This document shows, piece after piece, positions 25,635 through 34,557 of a stretch of DNA of 64,000 bases (its first letter is position 1; each line of letters opens with the position of its first letter). A program made the position numbers and the translations under genes. The notes beneath the pieces are model-generated. The model saw only the letters and a program-made list of their open reading frames with translations, ran no database searches and was not told the DNA's origin. Source of the DNA: Arthrobacter sp. MYb23 (GTDB taxonomy: Bacteria; Actinomycetota; Actinomycetes; Actinomycetales; Micrococcaceae); NCBI RefSeq assembly GCF_002979775.1, contig NZ_PCPR01000005.1, positions 62,001-126,000 on the forward strand, in the 5' to 3' direction.

Positions 25635-27308
25635 ATGACACAACCCCGATACTTCCGGGCTGCCCGGATGACGGCGGCAAGCCTAGCAGTGGGCGCCATG
25701 CTGCTCACCGGCTGCACCGCAAATGTCAACAAGACAAGCACCTCCGACGCCGGCGCCAACGCCAGCGCGTTCCTCACTATTCCGCGTGAGGACATGGGCA
25801 CGTTCGTGCAGAACTTCAACCCGTTCGCTCCCACGGTGAACCCGATGGTTCAGCAGTCAATTTACGAATCTCTCCTGATCTTCAACCCGGCAAAGGGAGA
25901 CACGGTGCCGTGGCTGGCCACCGAGTGGAAGGCGGCAGAGGACGGCAAATCGATCACCTTCACCCTTCGCGACGGCGTGAAGTGGTCCGACGGGCAGCCG
26001 CTCGTAGCTGACGATGTTGCCTACACTTTTGAACTGCAGAAGAAGATCAAGGGCGGCTTCGAGTATCTGGATACCGTCGCGGCCGAGGGCAATAAAGTCA
26101 CGTTCAACTTCAACAAGCCGTGGTCACCTGCGCTCTACGACGTAGGCCAACTCATCATCCTGCCCAAGCACATCTGGTCCGCTTTGCCGGATCCGGAAAA
26201 GGATGCGAACGCCAAGCCGGTGGGTACCGGACCGTACACCGAGGTGGATACTTTCCAGGCCCAATCCTTCGTGCTGAAGAAGAACCCCAAGTACTGGCAG
26301 CCTGAGAAGCAGAAAATTGCCGGCATCAAGATGCTCGCTTTCGCAGGAAACGACGGCGCCAACCTCGCCGCCGCGAACGGCGACGTGGACTGGGCTCCGC
26401 AGTACATTCCCAACATCGAGAAGACGTTCGTTTCCAAGGACAAGGAACACCGTCAGTTCTGGTTCCCTGCCACCGGTGCCATGATCAACTGGCAGCTGAA
26501 CACCACCAAAGCGCCGTTCAATGATGTTGACGTCCGCAAAGCACTGAGCATGGCCGTGGACCGCGATCAGGTCACCAAAATCGGTATGAGCGGCTACGCC
26601 AAGCCGGCTGACTGCACAGGACTCTCCGGCAACTATGAGACCTGGAAGAACGCCGCGGTCAAGGACAACTGCACGTGGACCAACCATGACGTGCAGAAAG
26701 CCAACGAGCTTCTGGACAAGGCGGGCTATCCCAAGGGAGCTGACGGGAAGCGCACGCTCAAGGACGGGAAGCCCTTCGAGTTCAAGATCTCTGTGGGCGC
26801 AACGTCTTCCGATTGGCTTTCCGTGGCCAACGTGATCGCGCAAAACCTGGCCGAGGTGGGTGTCACGGCCAAGGTGGAGTCCCCAGACTGGGCTGCAGTT
26901 GTTGCCGGCTACGAGACCGGCGACTTCGACTCCGGGATCGTCTGGAGCGCCAACGATCCCAGCCCTTACAAGTACTTCAACACGTCCATGGGCACCGCCA
27001 CTGTGAAGCCGGTAGGGACCAAGACGTTTGACAACTACCACCGCTTTGGCGACACGAAAGCCGATGCCCTGCTGGCCGACTTCGCCGGGGCAGCTGACGA
27101 GTCCAAGCAGAAGGACATCGCCAACAAGCTCCAGGAAGAGTACAACGACGTCGCACCACTGGTGCCGCTGTTCTCAGGCCCTGAATGGGGAGCCTTCAAT
27201 GACACCCGCTTCACTGGCTGGCCCACCGAGGATAACCCGTACGCCACCCTCTCCGTACGCTCACCTACAACAGTGCTGATCCTGACCACGCTGGAACCGC
27301 GCAAGTAA
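25635..27308 (+). CDS. ABC transporter substrate-binding lipoprotein, family 5 (Opp/Dpp type)
   Basis: From ATG 25635 the product is 557 residues. A lipoprotein signal peptide ends at LLTGC, so the protein is anchored outside the membrane. The SBP_bac_5 domain is clear (WKAAEDGKSITFTLRDGVKWSDGQP; DVRKALSMAVDRDQV near the middle). The family normally binds peptides, nickel or, in some branches, oligosaccharides. The LacI gene, GH32 enzymes and fructokinase around it point to fructo-oligosaccharides; this is inference. A 13-bp hairpin follows and may raise its expression over the permeases. Confidence 0.88.
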   Translation: MTQPRYFRAARMTAASLAVGAMLLTGCTANVNKTSTSDAGANASAFLTIPREDMGTFVQNFNPFAPTVNPMVQQSIYESLLIFNPAKGDTVPWLATEWKAAEDGKSITFTLRDGVKWSDGQPLVADDVAYTFELQKKIKGGFEYLDTVAAEGNKVTFNFNKPWSPALYDVGQLIILPKHIWSALPDPEKDANAKPVGTGPYTEVDTFQAQSFVLKKNPKYWQPEKQKIAGIKMLAFAGNDGANLAAANGDVDWAPQYIPNIEKTFVSKDKEHRQFWFPATGAMINWQLNTTKAPFNDVDVRKALSMAVDRDQVTKIGMSGYAKPADCTGLSGNYETWKNAAVKDNCTWTNHDVQKANELLDKAGYPKGADGKRTLKDGKPFEFKISVGATSSDWLSVANVIAQNLAEVGVTAKVESPDWAAVVAGYETGDFDSGIVWSANDPSPYKYFNTSMGTATVKPVGTKTFDNYHRFGDTKADALLADFAGAADESKQKDIANKLQEEYNDVAPLVPLFSGPEWGAFNDTRFTGWPTEDNPYATLSVRSPTTVLILTTLEPRK

Positions 27309-27349
27309 TCCCCAACCACCACCGCAGTAGGGCCCTGGCAGGCCCCACC

Positions 27350-27399
27350 GCACGCCCGGCGGCACTCTGCCGCTGACCCGGCCAACCCGCCGGGCGTGC
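27350..27399 (+). terminator. Long intercistronic hairpin between binding-protein and permease genes
   Basis: GCACGCCCGGCGG (27350-27362) pairs perfectly with CCGCCGGGCGTGC (27387-27399), leaving a 24-base loop. It lies 42 bases after the binding-protein stop and before the first permease. Such hairpins often protect the binding-protein message or end part of the transcripts, giving more binding protein than permease. Confidence 0.6.
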
Positions 27400-27435
27400 C
27401 CCACAATTTCCGCAATTCCCGAATGGAGGGAAACC

Positions 27436-28413
27436 GTGCGCTTCATCCTGCGCCGCCTGGGTTTCTACCTGATCGCCTTCTGGGCATCCATCACCCTGAA
27501 TTTCCTGCTCCCGCGATTCATGCCGGGCGACCCAGTGTCCCGCATGTTTGCCCGCTCCCAGGACCGAATGCAACCTGAACAGATCGAGGCCCTGCGCAAG
27601 CTGCTGGGTGTTGATGATCGGCCCATTTGGGAGCAATACATCAACTACATGCAGAACATTTTCACCGGGCAGATGGGTGTCTCCATCTCCCGTTTCCCCA
27701 CCCCGGTCACTGAGGTCATCTCGTCCCAAATCGGATGGACACTCCTACTGGGCGGAACCGCACTGGTGATCGCCGCCGTCGTGGGTAACCTGCTGGGAAT
27801 CCTGGCCGCTTGGCGCCGCGGCGGTGCGATCGACTCCGCGCTCCCACCGGTGCTGGTTTTCATTGGCTCGTTCCCGTACTTCTGGCTTGCGATGGGTGCG
27901 CTGTACCTGTTCGGCGTGGTGCTGGGATGGTTCCCCATCCGGCATGCGTTCACCGACGGTTTGGAGCCGGCGTTCACCTGGGAGTTCATCGGCGACGTCG
28001 GTGCCCACCTTGTGCTGCCCGCGTTGACCATTGTGCTGGTCTCGATAGGCGGCTGGATGCTCGGCATGCGAAACACCATGATCGCCACCAATTCCGAGGA
28101 CTACATCACCATGGCCGAAGCCAAGGGACTCCGCCCGGGCCGCATCATGCTCCGCTACGCAGCCCGCAACGCCATGCTCCCCTCGGTAACGAGCTTTGGC
28201 ATGGGACTGGGGTTCGTGGTGGGCGGCGCCCTGCTCACGGAGGTGGTGTTCGCCTATCCCGGCGTCGGCTACCAGCTCCTCAACGCTGTCCAAGGCCTCG
28301 ACTATCCGCTCATGCAGGGCTTGTTCCTGACCATCACCGCCGCTGTGCTGCTTGCCAACTTCCTGGTGGACATCCTGTACGTCCGCCTCGACCCGCGCGT
28401 GCGCAGCAACTAG
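27436..28413 (+). CDS. ABC transporter permease, DppB/OppB type
   Basis: The 325-residue protein starts MRFILRRLGFYLIAFWASITLNFLLPRFMPGDP, the DppB N-terminus, and has six predicted helices. The EAA-type loop for ATPase contact is MAEAKGLRPGRIMLRYAARNAMLP near residue 230. It forms the membrane channel together with the next gene's product, ten bases downstream. ATGGAGGG lies before the ATG/GTG start region. Confidence 0.9.
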   Translation: MRFILRRLGFYLIAFWASITLNFLLPRFMPGDPVSRMFARSQDRMQPEQIEALRKLLGVDDRPIWEQYINYMQNIFTGQMGVSISRFPTPVTEVISSQIGWTLLLGGTALVIAAVVGNLLGILAAWRRGGAIDSALPPVLVFIGSFPYFWLAMGALYLFGVVLGWFPIRHAFTDGLEPAFTWEFIGDVGAHLVLPALTIVLVSIGGWMLGMRNTMIATNSEDYITMAEAKGLRPGRIMLRYAARNAMLPSVTSFGMGLGFVVGGALLTEVVFAYPGVGYQLLNAVQGLDYPLMQGLFLTITAAVLLANFLVDILYVRLDPRVRSN

Positions 28414-28423
28414 AGGACTGACC

Positions 28424-29362
28424 ATGACAACCGCACTTCTGAAGCAGCCAACACCAACACCGGCTGTCCGCAAGCCCAACCGCAGCTTCGTCCACGGCCT
28501 TATCAGTAACAAGAAAGCGCTGACAGGTATGGCCGTGATGGTCATCTTCATTGCACTGGCCCTGCTGGCGCCGGTGCTGTTTCCGGGCGATCCCTCAAGG
28601 ATTACCGCCATGGCCTCCCTTGAACCTTCGGCCGAGCACTGGCTGGGCACCACCGCCAAAGGACAGGACGTGCTCGCCCTGACTGTTCACGGCTCACGTA
28701 GTTCTCTGTTCGTGGGACTGACAGTGGGCTTGGCATCCACCTTCATCGGCATTCTGGTGGGCCTGGCCTCGGCGTACTTCGGCAAGTTCATTGACGAAGC
28801 ACTGTCCCTGGTCACCAACGTTTTCCTGCTCCTGCCCGGCCTGCCGCTGCTGGTCATCCTGGCCGCCTTCCTTCCGCCGGGCCTGGGCACCGTCATCCTG
28901 GTTCTGGTGGTGACCGGATGGGCCGGCTCAGCGCGCGTCCTGCGTTCACAGGCGTTGTCGATCCGATCCAAGGACTTCGTAGCTGCGGCCGTGGTGTCCG
29001 GCGAACGGGCCGGCCGGATCATGTTCCGCGAGATCCTGCCCAACATGGCCTCGATCGTCATGGGTACCCTCCTGGCCTGCGTGATTTACGGAATCGGCGC
29101 ACAAGCTGGCCTGGAGTTCCTCGGACTGGGCGATGTCAGCACGGTCTCCTGGGGCAACAACCTCTTCTGGGCCGGCAATGAAGGCGCCTTGCTGACGGGC
29201 AGTTGGTGGGTCTTCGTACCCTCCGGCGTCTGCATCGCACTGGTGGCCTTCGCCCTGGCCCTGATCAACTACGCCGTGGATGAAGTCACCAACCCGCGGC
29301 TGCGAAAGATCAAGACCCCCAAAACAACACCCGCTAATGTCGAAAGGAGCGCCGCCAAATGA
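28424..29362 (+). CDS. ABC transporter permease, DppC/OppC type
   Basis: From ATG 28424 (AGAGGA upstream) the product is 312 residues. The DppC N-terminal segment ends in the EHWLGTTAKGQDVLALTVHGSR motif. The EAA loop (FVAAAVVSGERAGRIMFREILPNM) and about six helices follow. It is the second channel subunit. Its stop overlaps the ATG of the first ATPase gene (ATGA). Confidence 0.9.
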   Translation: MTTALLKQPTPTPAVRKPNRSFVHGLISNKKALTGMAVMVIFIALALLAPVLFPGDPSRITAMASLEPSAEHWLGTTAKGQDVLALTVHGSRSSLFVGLTVGLASTFIGILVGLASAYFGKFIDEALSLVTNVFLLLPGLPLLVILAAFLPPGLGTVILVLVVTGWAGSARVLRSQALSIRSKDFVAAAVVSGERAGRIMFREILPNMASIVMGTLLACVIYGIGAQAGLEFLGLGDVSTVSWGNNLFWAGNEGALLTGSWWVFVPSGVCIALVAFALALINYAVDEVTNPRLRKIKTPKTTPANVERSAAK

Positions 29363-30321
29363 CCATCTCCCAAGTTTCCTTCGGCTCCCACGAACCTGTC
29401 CTGGACGTCAAGGACCTCACGGTCAAGTACATCGGCGACACCCGCTCCACCACCGCCGTCGATCGCGTTTCCTTCAGCATTGGCACCGGTGAGGTGTTCG
29501 GTCTCGCGGGGGAGTCCGGCTGCGGGAAGTCCACCATTGCCAACTCGATCATGAGGCTCCTGAAGGATCCTGCGAAGATCGCCGGCGGCAGCATTTCCTT
29601 CGGTGGAAAGGACGTCCTGGCCTTGAGCCCGGAGGAGCTGCGGCGTTTCCGCTGGCAGGACGTGGCCATGGTTTTCCAGTCGGCCATGAACTCGCTCAAC
29701 CCGGTGCTGACCATCGGCGAACAGATTGTGGATATCTTCACCACCCATGCCGGTTACTCCCGCAAGGAATCAATGCGGCGTGCCGGTGAACTGCTGGAAC
29801 TGGTGAGGATCGATCCCGCCCGGCTTAAGTCCTATCCGCACCAGCTCTCGGGCGGCATGCGTCAACGCGCTGTGATTGCCATGGCGGTAGCACTCAAGCC
29901 TTCATTGTTGATACTGGACGAGCCCACCACCGCACTGGATGTGGTGGTGCAGCAGGAAATCATGGCGCAGATCAAGGATCTTCAACGCGAGCTTGGCTTC
30001 TCCGTCCTGTTCATCACGCATGACATGTCCCTCATGGTGGAACTCTCGCACCGCATGGCCGTGATGTATGGCGGGCGAATTGTGGAGACCGCGAAGGCCC
30101 AGGACGTATACGCAAACCCCCGCCACCCCTACACCCAGGCGCTGATGGGTGCGTTCCCGCCGCTCACCGGCCCCCGCCTTCCGCTGACCGGCCTGCCCGA
30201 CGGCGTGAAGTTCCGCAACATCCCGGACCTCGCCGAGGCTGCACCCGGCCACTTTGTGGCACCGTTCGGTGCCGACGCTTCGGTTGTTGAGTCCGTAAAT
30301 CTGGAAGGAGCCGCACGATGA
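29359..30321 (+). CDS. ABC transporter ATPase, OppD/DppD type
   Basis: The protein has 320 residues with Walker A GESGCGKST (about residues 52-60), signature LSGGMRQR and Walker B LLILDEPTTALD. The C-terminal tail of the OppD family is present (HPYTQALMGAFPPL) but lacks an obvious Cys cluster. It powers import by the two permeases. Start and stop both overlap the neighbours by four bases. Confidence 0.9.
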   Translation: MTISQVSFGSHEPVLDVKDLTVKYIGDTRSTTAVDRVSFSIGTGEVFGLAGESGCGKSTIANSIMRLLKDPAKIAGGSISFGGKDVLALSPEELRRFRWQDVAMVFQSAMNSLNPVLTIGEQIVDIFTTHAGYSRKESMRRAGELLELVRIDPARLKSYPHQLSGGMRQRAVIAMAVALKPSLLILDEPTTALDVVVQQEIMAQIKDLQRELGFSVLFITHDMSLMVELSHRMAVMYGGRIVETAKAQDVYANPRHPYTQALMGAFPPLTGPRLPLTGLPDGVKFRNIPDLAEAAPGHFVAPFGADASVVESVNLEGAAR

Positions 30322-31412
30322 GCCACTCACTGGTGACCCCACCGGCCGTGTCCAACACCGGCACCCCCGCCCTGGAGATCCGCGGTTTGGGAAAGACTTT
30401 CCCGATTGGCGGTTTGTTCTCCCGCGATTCTGTCCGTGCCCTGCACGGGATCGATCTGACCATCGCCAAGGGCGAAATTGTGGCGCTCGTGGGGGAGTCC
30501 GGTTCCGGCAAGAGCACCCTGGCCCGCTGTGTGGCGCGGCTCGAAAAGCCGAGCTCGGGGGAGATCCTGATTGACGGCGTCGACGTCCTCAAGAGGGACC
30601 GGTTCCAAGCGTCACGTGCGTTCCGAGCCCAACTGCAGATGGTGTTCCAGGATCCCTTCGGTTCATTGAACCCGGCCCACAGGATGGATCACTTCCTGCG
30701 GCGCTCGTTGGCCATCCACGGCAGGAGCGGCGGAACTGAGCAAGAGACCCAGACGCGGCTCGAAGAGCTCATGACCACCGTTGGCCTGCAGGCTGACATG
30801 CTGAACTCGTATCCGCACGAGCTCTCCGGCGGCCAGCGCCAACGCGTTGCGATCGCCCGGGCCCTTGCCGTTGAACCGCAGGTCATCCTGGCTGACGAGC
30901 CCACATCCATGCTGGACGTTTCTGTCCGGATCGGTGTGCTGAACCTGATGCGCAAGCTCCGCGACGAGCAGGGCATCTCCATGCTCTACATCACCCACGA
31001 CCTCGCGTCCGCACGGTACTTGGCAGACAGGACCGCGGTCATGTTCTCCGGCGAATTGGTTGAAGAGGGCGAGTCCTTGGACCTTCTGGCCAATCCGGCG
31101 CACCCGTACACGCAACTGCTGGTTTCAGCTGTCCCGGACCCTGCCCGTGCAGGCTCATATGATCCGGTCCGCAGGGCCGAATTGCGGCAAGCGGTTATGG
31201 CCTCAACGCACTGCGCGTTCCACGGCGATCCGAACCAAGCATGCTCGTCCGAGGAACCTGTGCGCCATCAGGTGGGTGACCCCGAAAACCGTCACTGGGT
31301 ACGCTGCCATCTCTACCGGCCGTGGGCTGCTGCCGGCAGTCATGCCTTGGCCAGCGAACCAATCCAAACCAGCCACCCGTCGTCGAACGCTCAAGAAGAG
31401 GCTTCCGCATGA
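30318..31412 (+). CDS. ABC transporter ATPase, OppF/DppF type
   Basis: The protein has 364 residues with Walker A GESGSGKST, signature LSGGQRQR and Walker B VILADEPTSMLD. The C-terminal tail has CAFHGDPNQACSSEEP...HWVRCHLY. These Cys residues resemble the iron-sulfur-binding tail described in some Opp/Dpp ATPases. A Gly/Ser-rich end of about 40 residues follows. Its TGA overlaps the ATG of the cytoplasmic GH32 gene, tying transport directly to fructan hydrolysis. Confidence 0.9.
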   Translation: MSHSLVTPPAVSNTGTPALEIRGLGKTFPIGGLFSRDSVRALHGIDLTIAKGEIVALVGESGSGKSTLARCVARLEKPSSGEILIDGVDVLKRDRFQASRAFRAQLQMVFQDPFGSLNPAHRMDHFLRRSLAIHGRSGGTEQETQTRLEELMTTVGLQADMLNSYPHELSGGQRQRVAIARALAVEPQVILADEPTSMLDVSVRIGVLNLMRKLRDEQGISMLYITHDLASARYLADRTAVMFSGELVEEGESLDLLANPAHPYTQLLVSAVPDPARAGSYDPVRRAELRQAVMASTHCAFHGDPNQACSSEEPVRHQVGDPENRHWVRCHLYRPWAAAGSHALASEPIQTSHPSSNAQEEASA

Positions 31413-32959
31413 CTGAACTTACCCACCCGCTCGCCACCATTCCGCGGGACGAGTTGCTGTCGCGCGCCGAGGCCGACCCCCTTCGTCCACGATTCCACTT
31501 CGTCTCGCCGGCGGGTTGGCTCAACGATCCCAACGGGGTCAGCCAATGGAACGGCACCTACCACTTGTTCTACCAGTACAACCCTGAGGGTGCTTTCCAT
31601 CACCGCATCCAGTGGGGCCATGCCACCAGCACGGACCTGGTTACCTGGACTGATCAGCCCGTGGCTTTGGAGCCTTCGGCGGGACCGGATGCCGAGGGTT
31701 GCTGGTCTGGGGTGTTGGTGGACGACGACGGTACACCCACCTTGGTGTATTCGGGACGGTTTGAGGACAGGGAACTGCCGTGCGTCGCCGTAGGATCACC
31801 GGACCTGCTGAATTGGACCAAGGATCCTGGAAATCCTGTGATTGGCGCCCCGCCGGCTGGCGTCGAAATTACTGCCTACCGCGATCACTGCGTGTGGCGC
31901 GAAGGTGGCAAGTGGCGGCAACTGGTGGGTTCAGGGATTCGGAACCTCGGCGGAACGGCGTTCTTGTACGAGTCTTCGGACTTGAGATCCTGGGACTACC
32001 TCGGACCACTGTTTATTGGCGATGCATCCCAGGGTGATCCTGCGGACACTGACTGGACCGGCACCATGTGGGAATGCGTTGACCTGTTCCGGGCAGGGCA
32101 AGGTTCGTTGGGGTCCGCACCTGCGGCCGACTCGCCGGATGTGCTGGTTTTCTCCGCGTGGGACGACGGCGAAACCCGCCACCCGCTGTACTGGACCGGC
32201 CGTTATGCCGGAGATACCTTCGAGCCGGCCGCGTTGCACAGGCTGGACTACGGAGGCCGCTTCTTCTACGCACCGCAGTCCTTCCAGGATGAGTCCGGCC
32301 GACGCGTCATGTTTGGCTGGATGCAGGAAGGGCGAAGTGACGCAGCAATGGTGGAAGCCGGCTGGTCAGGTGTCATGAGCCTGCCGCGCGTCACCACCGT
32401 GGCCAAGGACGGAACCTTGGCGTTTTCACCGGTTCCCGAAATCGAGAAACTGCGCAGCGATCACATCAGCGTGCCGGCCCAGGTGTTGGTGGGAGCCGGA
32501 ACGTCCGTGACAAAGGGTGTGTCCGGCAACCAGCTGGACCTGGATTTGGACGTGCAGCTGGCTCCCGGAGCAGAGGTTCGGTTGGGAGTGCTGGCGTCCA
32601 CGGATGGTGCTGAGCAAACGGAGATCGTGCTGAGCCGGGCTGCTGACGGAAGCCCCACCGGCACCCTTCGCCTTGACCGCACCCGCAGCAGTCTCAACCC
32701 TGCCGTGGATGTGGAGGACAAGTCCGGCCCGCTTTCCATGACGGATGGTCGTGTTCGCCTTCGCGTGTTGGTGGACCGGTCCGCCGTCGAAATTTTCGCC
32801 AACGGAAAGCCGCTCACGGCCCGTATTTACCCGACGCTGGGCGGCGAGCGCGTGACGCTGGCCGCAACTGAGGGTTCGGCGCGGCTCCTCTCCTTCGATG
32901 CCTGGACCATGGCTGAGATCTTTGAAGAGACCCGTAGCCTCCTGCCGGAAGGGAAGTGA
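31409..32959 (+). CDS. Cytoplasmic GH32 beta-fructosidase
   Basis: From ATG 31409 the product is 516 residues without a signal peptide. The GH32 triad is present: nucleophile Asp40 in WLNDPNG, transition-state Asp159 in AYRDHCVW (RDH in place of the common RDP), and acid/base Glu222 in WECVDLF. The C-terminal beta-sandwich begins about residue 345. It should split fructose from sucrose, inulin- or levan-type oligosaccharides inside the cell. It is coupled by ATGA overlap to the importer ATPase and followed by the secreted levanase. Sucrose-6-phosphate as substrate is less likely because no PTS gene is here. Confidence 0.92.
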   Translation: MTELTHPLATIPRDELLSRAEADPLRPRFHFVSPAGWLNDPNGVSQWNGTYHLFYQYNPEGAFHHRIQWGHATSTDLVTWTDQPVALEPSAGPDAEGCWSGVLVDDDGTPTLVYSGRFEDRELPCVAVGSPDLLNWTKDPGNPVIGAPPAGVEITAYRDHCVWREGGKWRQLVGSGIRNLGGTAFLYESSDLRSWDYLGPLFIGDASQGDPADTDWTGTMWECVDLFRAGQGSLGSAPAADSPDVLVFSAWDDGETRHPLYWTGRYAGDTFEPAALHRLDYGGRFFYAPQSFQDESGRRVMFGWMQEGRSDAAMVEAGWSGVMSLPRVTTVAKDGTLAFSPVPEIEKLRSDHISVPAQVLVGAGTSVTKGVSGNQLDLDLDVQLAPGAEVRLGVLASTDGAEQTEIVLSRAADGSPTGTLRLDRTRSSLNPAVDVEDKSGPLSMTDGRVRLRVLVDRSAVEIFANGKPLTARIYPTLGGERVTLAATEGSARLLSFDAWTMAEIFEETRSLLPEGK

Positions 32960-32964
32960 AACCC

Positions 32965-34530
32965 ATGGAAAAATCACCTTCAGTTTCACGCCGTGGACTT
33001 CTGACCGGTGCCGGTGCGGTGGCACTGGGCGGGTCCCTGGCGCTGTCCACCCCTGGTGGGCCCGCCGTGGCGGCGGGCGGCCCAGCCTCGAAAGGATCAT
33101 CCCGGATGCGCCCGGTCTATCACTTCAGCGTGCCTGACAATTGGAAGAACGATCCCCAACGGCCCATCTACCTGGACGGGGAGTATCACTACTACTACTT
33201 GTACAACGCCGATTACATCAGTGGCGGTGGGGGCACGTCTTGGCGCCGGGCCACTACTACTGATCACGTCGCGTTCCGGGACCGTGGTGTCGCGATACCG
33301 AAGTTCAGCAACAGCAACGGTGATTGTTGGTCCGGGTGCATGGTGGTTGATGAGGGCAATACCGCGGGATACGGGGCGGGTGCGATCATAGCCCTGGTCA
33401 CCCAGGCGCCGGAGGGCCGCCAGGCCCAGTACCTCTGGTACTCCACGGACAGGGGGCGCTCTTTCAAACCCGGTGGCCAGGCGCCCGTACTGCCCAACCC
33501 AGGGGTGAACGATTTCCGTGATCCCAAGGTGATATGGGATGAGGACCGTGGCCGGTGGTTCATGGCCAACGCAGAGGGACAAAAGCTGGGCTTCTACACC
33601 TCTCCGGACCTGCGTTCCTGGACCCGAGTTGGCGAGTTTCTTCGCAGTAACTTGGGACTGCTGGAGTGTCCTGACCTCTTTAGGATGACGGCCGACGACG
33701 GCACCTCCCATTGGGTGTTGGGCACCAGTGCCAACGGCAAGGGCCGTGGGCTTCCTGCGACGTACGCCTACTGGACAGGAGCTTTTGACGGTATTTCCTT
33801 TACCCCCGACCATGGCGAGCCGGAATGGCTGGATTATGGTTTCGATTTTTATGGCGCAGTGACGTATCCGCATCACGATGCATCGGGAGCGGAGGACCCC
33901 ACCCTCCGACGCACGATCGGGTGGGCAAACTTCTGGGACTACCCCCACAACACGCCGACCCTTGCCACTGACGGCTATAACGGCGATGACATGATCGTCC
34001 GCGATGTCCGGCTCAAGCGCGGAAACGGCGCCTATTACCTCGCGTCCGCGCCCACTTCGGCGTTGGCGGACCACGTGAAGCGCACACATCGACTGGGCGA
34101 TGTGGCGGTTGCGGGCACTCATGACCTGAAGATCCGTTCGAACGCCTACGATCTGAGCTGCGAGCTGGTGTGGGACCCGGCGGCGCCGCCCGCCAATCTG
34201 GGACTGGAGGTATGCCGTGCGCCGGGCGGAGGCCGGCATGTTGCGGCGGGTGCCTTCCTGCGTGGCCCGTTTACCTACGTCAACCGCCGCCCCACCATCA
34301 ACCCCACGGCTGGCGAAACCCAAACCCCTGTGGACCCCTCCATTGGGAGACTCACGCTACGCATCCTGGTGGACCGTACCAGCGTTGAGGTGTTCGTTGG
34401 CGATGGGCGTGTGGTGCACTCGCACCGGGTGTTCCCGCTTGAAGGCGACGACGGCATCCGCCTCTACGCCCATGAAGGGGCGGCCACGTTCCAGAACCTG
34501 ACCATCCGTGAGCTCAAGGTCACGCCCTAG
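32965..34530 (+). CDS. Tat-secreted GH32 levanase (SacC-like)
   Basis: From ATG 32965 (GAAGGGAAG upstream) the product is 521 residues. A Tat signal (SRRGLLTGAG, then a hydrophobic stretch, cleavage near AVAAGG at residues 34-39) sends it out folded. Catalytic residues are Asp63 in KNDPQRP, Asp186 in DFRDPKV and Glu234 in LECPDLF. The DPQRP form and the DGEYHYYYLYN stretch are those of Bacillus SacC levanase and of Arthrobacter levan fructotransferase, rather than invertase (DPNG). It should cut levan or inulin outside the cell. Hydrolysis versus difructose anhydride formation cannot be settled from sequence. A GTG at 32956 overlapping the previous stop is a possible alternative start. Confidence 0.9.
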   Translation: MEKSPSVSRRGLLTGAGAVALGGSLALSTPGGPAVAAGGPASKGSSRMRPVYHFSVPDNWKNDPQRPIYLDGEYHYYYLYNADYISGGGGTSWRRATTTDHVAFRDRGVAIPKFSNSNGDCWSGCMVVDEGNTAGYGAGAIIALVTQAPEGRQAQYLWYSTDRGRSFKPGGQAPVLPNPGVNDFRDPKVIWDEDRGRWFMANAEGQKLGFYTSPDLRSWTRVGEFLRSNLGLLECPDLFRMTADDGTSHWVLGTSANGKGRGLPATYAYWTGAFDGISFTPDHGEPEWLDYGFDFYGAVTYPHHDASGAEDPTLRRTIGWANFWDYPHNTPTLATDGYNGDDMIVRDVRLKRGNGAYYLASAPTSALADHVKRTHRLGDVAVAGTHDLKIRSNAYDLSCELVWDPAAPPANLGLEVCRAPGGGRHVAAGAFLRGPFTYVNRRPTINPTAGETQTPVDPSIGRLTLRILVDRTSVEVFVGDGRVVHSHRVFPLEGDDGIRLYAHEGAATFQNLTIRELKVTP

Positions 34531-34557
34531 CCCGCCCCTCGGAAGGAGAGACCTCTG

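Noticed and set aside
33097-34323. 408-codon minus-strand frame opposite the levanase gene
   Set aside because: Antisense shadow; the levanase on the plus strand has a full catalytic triad and signal peptide.
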